From assembly GCA_002633025.1 (NCBI GenBank), contig NMRB01000158.1, positions 227,817 to 291,816 of the forward strand: a stretch of 64,000 nucleotides of DNA, given 5' to 3'. A model generated the notes under the pieces. The model saw only the letters and a list, made by a program, of their open reading frames with translations. It did not search any database and was not told where the DNA came from. Positions 55,717 to 64,000 of the stretch are shown here, one piece after another; within the stretch, counting starts at the first letter, position 1; every line of letters starts with the position of its first letter. Origin of the DNA: Notospermus geniculatus (lineage: Eukaryota; Nemertea; Pilidiophora; Heteronemertea; Lineidae). Made by a program: the position numbers and the translations under genes.

Positions 55717-58700
55717 CTGGAAGAAAAAAGATTGCCGATAAGAAAAAGCTAAGCCCAGTGCCGGCGAAGATGGCAGTAGGAGTACCACTCTTCATCCTCT
55801 TGTGATCCAAGAAATTTGACAGTAGTGCCATCTCTTGGCAAATCTTTGTACTGAAAGACCTGCTCTGGCTCCTTGCTTTGTTACATCCACACCCAGCCAC
55901 TGGAAAAGTTGTGACCACATATATTCTGAGACACCACATATTGTCTGAGTCCTTACTTGGCAAAAGTACATATACATGTATTGTCATGCAAGCAAAATGA
56001 AATCGACAAAGCTGAAAGAACCGTGAACCAGACCAAACAACTTACTTGACTTGTGCTGTGTTTGCTGCAATACTGCACCACAGGCTCTCCTGGGGTGATT
56101 TGATTTAATGTATCTATGCACCAGTCCCCTTGTATCAGCTTACCAGAGGCAATCTCATCCCCTTCTGGAATCCTATGACAGAAGGATAGAGGTACACTCT
56201 TAGAAATAAGGGTTCTTCAAGGGTTTTTCACGAGCACATATATGCAACCCTTAAAGGTTTCTTGAAAAACCCTAAACGGTTCTTTAAAAAACTCGTAAGG
56301 GTTCTTCATTACCCTGAAAAACCCTAGGGTTTTCCAGAAAACTTCTTAGGGTTTTACGGGATAATGAAGAACCCTTAAGAGTTTTTTAAAGAACTTTTTA
56401 GGGTTTTTCAAGAAACCTCTAAGGGTTGCATATATGTGCTCGTGAAAAACCCTTGAAGAACCCTTATTTCTAAGAGTGTAAGTATGCAAGCACAATTCAG
56501 AAATCGAGAAATCAAGGACACAGAATCAAGGAATGACAAGCAAAAGAAGATGATACTTACTCTAGTTCTGGATACACATTATCCAGGTACCATTTGAAGG
56601 ATTTACATTTCAAAGATTCCCTCAGTTTCCTTCTTTCAGAAACACTGGAAAGGTAAGGAAAGAAGAATGGTGCCAGGCAAACCATAGAACACGAACAGTT
56701 TTAAGTTGGAATTCCCAATATTCATCAAAATACTGGGTGGCAGTTTAACTTACTCTCCATAAGGTTTATTTCTAGCTGATGGTCTTGCATTGTAGAAAAA
56801 TCTTTTATATTCATCCATCCACACTTCAGCTGTTCTTCTTGTATTTCTGTGACAAAAACATGAAGAAAATTTATTGTAGAACTTTTAATCAGCATTAACT
56901 ACCAGTGTCATGGACACATTACATAATGGCTGTGATCTTCATGGAGTTAGTCTTTAGAATCATTTCCGACAAAATCACTGTTCAACCCGGTTTGCCATTA
57001 GCGCTTGTCTAATTGGCTGTTTTGCCAACATGATTCAACATGGCTGCCACCATGGCCATCTTGGTGGTGGTGAAACTATAGTTCATTGAAAGTTCACACA
57101 AGAACTCAAAAACCCTACTTGGGGTCTAGTTACAGATACCAAAAATAGATAATCTATTCTTGCAGATACCCAGTAAAACTCAAATATATCTCCAAACCTT
57201 ATGTATGTTTTTGCATTTCCCAAAGGAAATGTGTATGGGTGTCTTTTTCGGAAGACATGGCCTACACGGCTACATGGAATAATCTCGAGTTCACCTCCAC
57301 ACATCCAAACTCTAAAAGACAAATCTGAAATGAATGATGATACAGATTCGAATGCCTGTGCAAATTTCTGCTGAAGGATAACATTTGCTATTTTAGTTCA
57401 AAGAAAGAGAGAGCACAAAAGTCGACACACAAAATGATGATATATAGGAAGTCAACTTCCAAAATATTGGAAGTTGGCTTCCTAGATATCATGCTATTTT
57501 AGTTCAGCATTTTAACACCAGATGTAGGGGGAGTCGCATCACTGGATTTACACAGTACAATTGGTTGCTAAATGTGCTGCTTCTGATGACGCCTCTTGTA
57601 GTACTCGTCGTCCTTGTGACACTAAGGACATGAAAACAAATCAACCCCTTCAAAATAACAGTTTTTATGTAGTTTGAGCAGCTACACACTTGTATGAATG
57701 CAGTTGGATTTAACTTACCAAAGTTTTCTCCACCCCAAATATCCATTTGCGTGTCATACTTCCCAAGGGTATTAAACCTATCCTTGCGGATGGAAAACAA
57801 GCCACCAGCTATTACAGGTGTTCTGGAATGAAACAAAGATAAAAACCATTTGCAGCCATGCTGCTTGGGAGCAGAATGGTCTTGCCGACTACCACAGTGA
57901 CCTGAAACAGAGTTGGGAGGTTATGCTCCATCATAAAAAAGGGTCTGGTATGAGTGAGTAGTCAGCACAATATGCTCACCTGATGGGTGATGTTTCATCT
58001 CTCCTCATCTGTCTCTGGTGCAGTGTCATTGGCTCCCACTTAAAATGTAGACTCCAGTCAAATCCTGAAACATAGGACAACAAGAGAGCATATCACTCAG
58101 GAGACATGTTTGAGGTAAGATTCTACTCCTTAGATGACACACAATGGAACTTCCTATTGCAGACACATCTATCATGACCAGGCACAAATCTCTGTTACGG
58201 ATCCTAAAAGCTCGGTCCCAGATTGGTCATTTCTATTCATTTTAACTCTGTAATCATGGCACCTCTCAATTACTGACAGCAAATCAGTCAGCCCCAAAGG
58301 TGTCCTTAGTAGAGAGGTTCAACTCTAATGCAAAAGGCTATAGCCTATTAGAGGCATGTGTCCTGTCCCCTCTTCTTTTGTGATTTTTTTATTCACCCAT
58401 TTCAGTTTTTACATCTCATGCAGTTGTGAAATGGCCTACCTCCTCTCAGATCATGTGATGCTGGCAAATAATGGAAGGTATCCATGTTGATTACATCGAT
58501 CACTGGGCTGACAACAGTAGCAGGATTCTGCAATGAAAAACGAAAAAGAAAGGATGCTTCCTTTAGTCCCTTTGATGAGGAATCTGGAGACCAAACAACT
58601 TCCAGTGAGAGCACGTTCATTTTGAGATGGTCCCTTAGCATATAATTCAAGTCATTAATACATTCCACTTCCTTTCAGAACAAAGAAAATACAATCCTCA

Positions 58701-61700
58701 GAGACTCAGCTTTGTTGAATTCTCAATTGACAGCTTATTATGTGAACTATATAACTATTGCATGCTTTAGACAATATCATGGCGCAATGTGAGAGAGGAA
58801 TATGATATGGTAATTGTCACTCTAAACAGTACAGAACTATTGATGGAACTTCTAAACTCCCATTACTTATTCCCAAGGTTAAGATTAATAGAATGCAATA
58901 AGCAATTGAATTTCTTGACATTGGCCAATGTTTTGTGAGTGAATTAGCTCCTCAAATTGCAAGGTCAGGTGAAATATTTGAATGCTGAAAACAGGAGCAA
59001 CCAAAGCATTGCCATTGCCTGTTGGGAAATTTCATCATTGAGTATACCCTGCTATACACATGGGCTGGTAGCTTCCAGCACCTTTCTCGATAAATCAAGA
59101 TGCAAATCACAGAAATTAATCTTCTTAATTGATGGTAATGATTCCCAAGATGGCTACCATGACAGCCATCTTGGATGAGTTTGGCTCAGATCTTTGAATG
59201 GGTTCTCTCACACTTGGCATGGCAGGAGCTGAACAAGATATGTCTCCAACATCGCCTGCCTTTTAGAGAAGTGATATTGACAAAGTTGTCAGCACAATTT
59301 GGCGGTATATTGAATGGGTAAGCATTACAGCTGAATTTGAAAGCTGTGTCTCCTTGCCATAGTAGGCCTACATATAGAGAAATATTGTCAATGATCACTT
59401 AAATGCAGTGTTCCTTGAGTGAAAACCATTTTCCAACTAATAGCCCAAAACACATGGTGATCACTTTACACCAAATGGGTACTTCAACAAAATGTGCTGT
59501 CACAAACAGAAGCTGGTACTCAAGGGAATCGGTACAAATTTCAGTTTGAGATGACTGATGGACTTTGAAAGATGAGCCAGGAAAATCAACTTTGTGCGTT
59601 TGAGGCTATTAGGATGAAAAGTTTCCAGGGAAATGAGGGTTGTTCAAAGCTGTTTGATCTCCAATGATCATCCTGATGCGTTGCTAAGTCATTTTCACTA
59701 GAACAGGCACCATTCAGCCAGCAGCAAGTCAGGAAACAGTTGAAGGCAACTGTCTCACTGCCAATCAAAACAAGCTTTCTTGCTTTTCCTGCTAGGTATG
59801 ACACCTTTCCTGCCATATTACTCACCTATCTTCCCGCTGAGTTCACCAACATAGTAAACTGAAAGTCTGTTATACTCGTTAAAACTAAAGTAATTGTTCA
59901 GTACCATTGTAATTAGGCACTTTCCTGTACTACTCTGCCAAATCATTGAAACAACATTACCCCAATAGAGCCACCCATTTTTTGCAGTTTCCATCTGTAC
60001 CTTTCGCCGCCTGAACCGCCACGAAATGGCACTGCATTAAGTTGAATAGAAAACAGTATAATGAGTCAAGGCGGTTTATGGCGGTATCGGCGTCTGGAGA
60101 CATGGCGGATTGCGGCGCTGCCGGCAGTAATTGGTAATTTTGATTTCTACATTACAGGTGGTGGGGATTTTTGTCAAAAAGTGGGCGTGGTCTTCTAGGC
60201 GGCTCACGGCAGGGCGGTTTAGGGTGGCATGGACTCTATTGGGTTAAGTAAAATTCACCAGAACCATATCCACTGGAAGATACCATCTGTTCATGCAAGA
60301 TACTCAATGGGTTAACAGCTCAATGACTTCATCTTTGCAACATAAGAGCTAATCTATGCTGGATATGTCCCAAGGTGGAAAGGATCAGTCACCCCTTATG
60401 CAGAATTCCACCTCAACAATCAATAGAGTCAGAAGTCAATAGTTTATCGTGCCACAGACATGTCACACCAGTCCCCAGAGATCAGACGAAGAGTTGAAAC
60501 ATCACATGTGATTATTTTCACTGGTGGTGTTAGAGCATTCTTTCAAAAGTGAGTTTAGAGCATCTTGGTTCAGGACAAACCTGCACCATCATCAAAGATA
60601 GTCGCTGTCAAAAGGGCACAACAGGAACATCGGCGGCTGTCATTTCCGAGGTTCAATCCCCAGTCAGACCTGTCTTCATGTAACAGAGGGGGGGGGGGTG
60701 ACTTCTTTGACAGCGCACTTTTTCACACCAGGCACTCTGGTTTCCTCCTGCAGTACATTAAATTCGCCCAATGTTGTCTATGCCATATTTGGTGCTCAGC
60801 TCTTGATCAATACTTTTTAAAAAGAGAGTTGCCCTTTCAGTTGTCTCATCTGGAGTCAGTGACAATTACCCGGTACAGATGAGATGACAGACAAATTTTC
60901 CTCTGCTCCTCTGTTGACTGGCATGGCAGGAGCTCTGATCCAGGTTGGAAAGGAATTTCATCTCAAAGCAATGAGCTCATGATCCTGTCCCTTTAACTTT
61001 TCCCCACTTGCCTGTAGACGGCAAACTGCGATGTCTGGTAGCAGTCATCACTTTGGGTGTGAAGTGATGACTCAATCCCTAACAGCCAACACTGGCATAC
61101 CATCAGCAGATGTATAATGACATGCAAATCTGGGAACAGGAAAAGCGTCGTATTCGGTGTTAGACGACTAAAAATTTGATTTGGAAGCAATCAGAGTTGC
61201 GTTGCTTATTATCCAATCGAGTTTGCATCATTCCCCTTCGAACGCTGACACAAAGGGAATGGCCCAGACCAATATACCACTAGTGAACAGAATGAAATTG
61301 ACATGTTGTGCATGGCATTTCAGGGGCACATTCTCATGTACCTGAGAGGATGATATGAACACTAACAATTTGTCATTGTGTGCATCTTGATTTCTTGAAT
61401 CTGCCTGTGGCTGAATATGTGAACGAGAATGCAATGTCTAAAATGATTTGCAATTCAAAATCTTCCACTCTGATGTCAGATTTGATGAAAAACAACATTT
61501 GACAATATTTTTCAAGGCAATGCATTTCACCTGTTCAATATGCATTAGATATGAACTCGAGCAGTTAACTAACAATGTTGGTAAACGGAATCATTGAAAG
61601 TATGCCAGATTTTTCACTGCACCCTTACAATCACCGCCAAATAATGCATTAAAAAAACTCTCAGGTCACTAAAAAGGGTGCTCAATGCCAATTCCAATGT

Positions 61701-62604
61701 GCTTCAAAACTATTTTGGAGCATAGTGGCTTGCAACACCTAACATGGTCAAGTGCCCATGGCAACAATGGAGGAAATCACATTTTGTGGCAAAAAGTATG
61801 GAAACATTTTCACAACCATTGTTGTCACTTATGCTGAAATGTTTGTCTACACAAATGGATGGTCTGAAGTAGACATGAGAAGATAGTGTAATTACCTGTG
61901 ATCAATAATTATCTTCCTGTTCATTATGTTATGTGAAGGCTAAGTGAAAACACAGCTTTTAGGGACCAATTGACAGACCATAATGAAGTTGTTGATTACT
62001 GTCAGGTGGCAGTGTGTGGTATTAGCATCAATAAAGACAGAAGCAAAAATTAATTTGAAAGTAATGAACAAAGTTTGATCCCCACCCCCATTTTTATGTC
62101 CAGTGCTGTCTAATTACTGTACTCATCAGAACCAAGTTCTTACAGACAATACTGTGTCATGGAGGAGGAAACCGGAGCCAACTAAAGAAACCTGCTGGGT
62201 CAACAAATTGGCCACCACACAAAACGGCATGGAAGAGTACAGGAGAATACAGTGAAAGAAGCTTACCTCTTTGATTCTTTGCAATAGTGGTTGCAGCCAG
62301 TCAGTATTTGCTTCACAGTGACTGTCCAAAAAGGTCAAAACTTCGGCTGTGGCTTCATTGGCACCTCGTACTCTGGATCTTATCAAACCTAGGGTAAGAA
62401 AAAAGTTGATTTGGAAGACGGGTTTACTATGTTAATACATTTGGAGGACTAGTGACTGACCACTAACATTCGAATTAGTGACTGACCACATAATGGACCA
62501 ACAGCATATCAGAAAGGCAAGTGAAATGGTCAACTTACCTTCCCTTTCTTTGTTGTGAATGACCTTGACCTTTGGAATGACACTAAGTCTTCCTCCATCA
62601 TCGG
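55579..62604 (-). CDS. GALNT14/16-like: Polypeptide N-acetylgalactosaminyltransferase, GALNT14/16-type (5' partial)
   Basis: A Golgi type II membrane enzyme that starts mucin-type O-glycosylation by moving GalNAc from UDP-GalNAc to Ser/Thr. Minus-strand exons in gene order: 62604-62539, 62388-62267, 58527-58440, 58064-57980, 57822-57719, 57324-57198, 56846-56754, 56644-56561, 56172-56046, then a lectin end at 55716-55579. All borders but one unresolved junction are GT-AG and in phase. Visible motifs are the metal-binding DXH ([15 protein letters not shown]), [37 protein letters not shown], the Gal/GalNAc-T motif ([12 protein letters not shown]) and [29 protein letters not shown] and [13 protein letters not shown] favour the GALNT14/16 branch. 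A ricin-B lectin part follows ([15 protein letters not shown]). The cytoplasmic, membrane and stem exons lie past the right edge. Confidence 0.93.
55788..55850 (-). CDS. Possible GALNT lectin exon, unresolved
   Basis: After an acceptor-like gtctttcag the frame reads [20 protein letters not shown] plus E, which fits a middle lectin repeat in phase 0. No GT donor stands at the needed position. A different frame from 55899 ([20 protein letters not shown]) is an alternative short terminal exon that stops at 55792. I cannot choose between them. Confidence 0.35.
56046..56172 (-). CDS. GALNT14/16-like: GALNT exon, start of ricin-B lectin domain
   Basis: The acceptor is tccttctgtcatag and the donor is gtaagt. 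It reads [20 protein letters not shown] then [18 protein letters not shown] and STSQ, the first lectin repeat with its two cysteines. It ends in phase 0. Confidence 0.9.
56193..56480. mobile_element. 288-bp foldback MITE, TACACTCTTAGAAATAAGGG ends
   Basis: The whole element is one imperfect palindrome: the left half from tacactcttagaaataaggg through cacgagcacatatatgcaac mirrors the right half ending cccttatttctaagagtgta. It is filled with aagggtt/aaccctt units. It ends 20 bases upstream of the acceptor of the GALNT exon at 56046-56172. Confidence 0.95.
56561..56644 (-). CDS. GALNT14/16-like: GALNT exon ([15 protein letters not shown])
   Basis: The acceptor is ttacctttccag and the donor is gtaagt. 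It reads [20 protein letters not shown] then DNVYPEL, the end of the catalytic domain. Confidence 0.94.
56754..56846 (-). CDS. GALNT14/16-like: GALNT exon ([13 protein letters not shown])
   Basis: The acceptor is tttttgtcacag and the donor is gtaagt. It reads [20 protein letters not shown] then [10 protein letters not shown] and two bases. The aromatic Tyr/Phe pair after DEYK is conserved in the family. Confidence 0.93.
57198..57324 (-). CDS. GALNT14/16-like: GALNT exon (SFRVWMCGG)
   Basis: The acceptor is cattcatttcag and the donor is the weaker gtttgg. It reads [20 protein letters not shown] then [20 protein letters not shown]. The residue at the junction is Asp (ENFD), where the family usually has Glu. 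Confidence 0.93.
57437..57492. repeat. Hairpin, 26-bp imperfect stem, in GALNT intron
   Basis: atgatatataggaagtcaac and its imperfect complement gttggcttcctagatatcat enclose a short aaaatatt-like centre. Miniature foldback. Confidence 0.75.
57719..57822 (-). CDS. GALNT14/16-like: GALNT exon with WGGEN motif
   Basis: The acceptor is gtttcattccag and the donor is gtaagt. It reads [20 protein letters not shown] then [14 protein letters not shown] and one base. The motif binds the acceptor peptide and GalNAc in the family. Confidence 0.95.
57980..58064 (-). CDS. GALNT14/16-like: GALNT exon ([10 protein letters not shown])
   Basis: The acceptor is cctatgtttcag and the donor is gtgagc. It reads [20 protein letters not shown] then RRDETSPI and two bases of Arg. 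Too short to show up as a stand-alone ORF; placed by homology and phase. Confidence 0.93.
58440..58527 (-). CDS. GALNT14/16-like: GALNT exon ([14 protein letters not shown])
   Basis: The acceptor is gtttttcattgcag and the donor is gtaggc. It encodes [20 protein letters not shown] and LPASHDLRG, ending one base into Gly. The intron before it is 3.7 kb, the largest in the gene fragment. Confidence 0.94.
58528..62266. other. Large GALNT intron
   Basis: The 3.7-kb intron between the DXH exon and the VVSPVID exon. It holds the TTAA-flanked element at 59961-60243 and a short G-run near 60688. No exon is seen in it. Confidence 0.7.
59961..60243. mobile_element. 283-bp MITE with CCCAATAGAG ends and TTAA-like target
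   Basis: The ends are cccaatagagccaccc and gggtggcatggactctattggg. The flanks are ttac and ttaa, consistent with a TTAA duplication with one change, as made by piggyBac or Kolobok-type transposases. The interior is rich in ggcgg units. Sits in a GALNT intron. Confidence 0.83.
62267..62388 (-). CDS. GALNT14/16-like: GALNT exon with DXH metal site
   Basis: The acceptor is ttcttaccctag and the donor is gtaagc. It encodes [20 protein letters not shown] then [20 protein letters not shown]. The Asp and His of DSH bind Mn2+ and the UDP phosphates. Confidence 0.95.
62539..62604 (-). CDS. GALNT14/16-like: GALNT exon ([17 protein letters not shown])
   Basis: The acceptor is attcttacag and the donor is gtaagt. 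It starts two bases into a codon and ends one base into Gly. It corresponds to the end of the first Rossmann half, just before [10 protein letters not shown]. It is the most 5' exon in the window. Confidence 0.88.
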
Positions 62605-64000
62605 CTGTAAGAATGAAAGATACCTTTTTGGAATTAAAATTCAATGCAAATGCACTTCTTTACTTGGAAATCTGAAAAAAGTTGAAATTGACCGACACTA
62701 TTAAATAACTGTCAAAACTGACTCAATGCGTGTGACCTTCTGTTCCGTTATTGACTTAATTTCCTAAATGAATCCAGTTCCTAAAATAATCATGAGAAAA
62801 CTAATTTGTAAGGACTAAAATACCTTAATAAGAACATGAATAAAATGACTGAAAACATGATACGCCTCATCTCACTAATCAGTGACTTTACTAATTGAGT
62901 ACAGCAGGAATTCTCCNCTGGCAGCAAGGAAGGACCAATTCAATTCATTGCTGAACATTTCATGTACACATACTGCTACCAATGATGGAGTTTGATCTCG
63001 ATGACATATCATGATATTGGACCAAATCTTGCCCACAGGCATTCTTTTCCTTTTACTGATATCAAATTGAAGTGCCTTCAAAATTGCTTCCTTCATTTTC
63101 CCTCTCTGAACATCACTTCCGTTATGAACAATCTTCTCGATTCATGAAGTGTCATGGAGCTAGAAGGAGCTGCATTATCTTATAAGGAGCACATTTCAGT
63201 AAATGGACAATTCATTGCCCATTATTCTCATTAGGGATAATCATCTCGCATTATTTAAGAGAAATTTATGGCAAAGAGGGGAATATTTAACAGATCAGAA
63301 TGATCACATCATGCACCAGACTCTCATAAAATCTAGCTGCAGCCGGGTAGAAAATTTGTCTCAAATTTGCGGGTTGGGACTGATAGAAGTCTTGATGACT
63401 CAGAGACGCAGTATTATTAGACAGTTTGACAAATAGCTCATCTACAAATTACTATCATCAGGCGTAAAGAGCTTAGCAGTGGTACACAAGTGATCACACC
63501 AAATTTGCAGCAACTAGTCAGAGAGATGCAGCTAATGATGTCTGTTTCTTGGGATCAATGACGGATTATCATAGGGTAAATCCTAACAGCTTATTCTCAA
63601 ACTAGCATGCTGTTTGAAGATCTGGGATGAAGAGGTGGCTCAGTTGACTCGTGGCTAGCAATCAGCCTGTCCGTGGTCTGAATCCAGATTAATGGCTAGC
63701 AACTACCAATGCTAAAGTCCCTTATCTTTGTATTTTGCTGAATTAAAGTGGTTGCCTACCTAGTACCCTATGGCACATCAGATACCAATTCATGATAATT
63801 CGATTTTCTTTTGGATGCCCACAAAAAATGCTCACTCATCTGTAGCTGGTTCACTCCTTCCATGCCCCCCCTCCCAATTTCTGCCTGGTGAGGTGCTCAA
63901 GATCTGTCTATACACTATATGACCAGTGCCCTAATCCATTGCCGGTGCTGACAGCAATAGTGACAAGTGAGCCATAATATCGTCAACAAGAGTTATATCG
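62605..64000. other. Upstream GALNT intron, no further exon seen
   Basis: I looked for the preceding exon (VVITFHNE or ILVDD-type) on the minus strand and found none. A single undetermined base is at 62917. Confidence 0.5.
63630..63765 (+). repeat. tRNA-like SINE, second type
   Basis: A box-like ggtggctcagttgactcgtgg at about 63634 and B box-like ggtctgaatcc at about 63677 are followed by a non-tRNA tail (tttgtattttgctgaattaa). It differs from the SINE at 1960. No second copy is seen in the window. Confidence 0.55.

Overview
This is animal nuclear DNA, about 40% GC by eye, with small phased exons, GT-AG introns and dense transposon debris. Four protein-coding loci can be supported, all on the minus strand: (1) the start of the motor domain of an unconventional myosin VI (1827-5574; four exons, continuing past the left edge); (2) a complete two-coding-exon BMP2/4 ligand gene (18163-19556); (3) a Vg1/univin/GDF1/3-type TGF-beta ligand gene (50329-51949) that looks damaged; (4) the catalytic and lectin part of a polypeptide GalNAc-transferase of the GALNT14/16 type (55579-62604; its 5' end lies past the right edge). 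A BMP2/4 gene next to a Vg1/univin gene in the same orientation points to an invertebrate deuterostome (hemichordate, echinoderm or cephalochordate). I recall this linkage from such genomes but cannot check it here. The palindromic 8-mers TACATGTA and TAGGCCTA are strikingly common. I cannot name the species.

Layout. 1-152 is a poly-G run (sequencing or assembly artefact). 153-5574 holds MYO6 exons whose introns carry a tRNA-derived SINE and at least five short inverted-repeat elements (MITEs). 5575-17750 has no recognised exon; it holds a SINE split by a later MITE, a degenerate telomere-like tract and a 1.8 kb near-perfect palindrome (14245-16080). BMP2/4 follows. The roughly 31 kb between BMP2/4 and Vg1 has no gene I can support. 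It is built of MITEs, SINE heads, three independent tandem duplications (37.2-38.9, 39.3-41.4 and 42.8-46.2 kb) and a 496-base N gap (48923-49418) whose two flanks are the same 784 bases, so the join is probably an unmerged contig overlap. Vg1 comes next, then GALNT with ten well-defined exons and a poorly resolved C-terminal lectin region.

How the genes relate. BMP2/4 and Vg1 are secreted dimeric ligands and clear ancient tandem paralogues. Both have a splice acceptor 2-8 bases before the ATG, and both have one coding intron at the same place and phase, splitting an Asp codon g|at. The BMP2/4 frame is intact, with a 7-cysteine mature domain. In the Vg1 copy the prodomain and mature domain lie in different frames and no RXXR convertase site is visible between them, as one deletion of the linker, a real loss of function or an assembly error would produce. 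MYO6 (actin motor) and GALNT (Golgi O-glycosylation) are unrelated neighbours.
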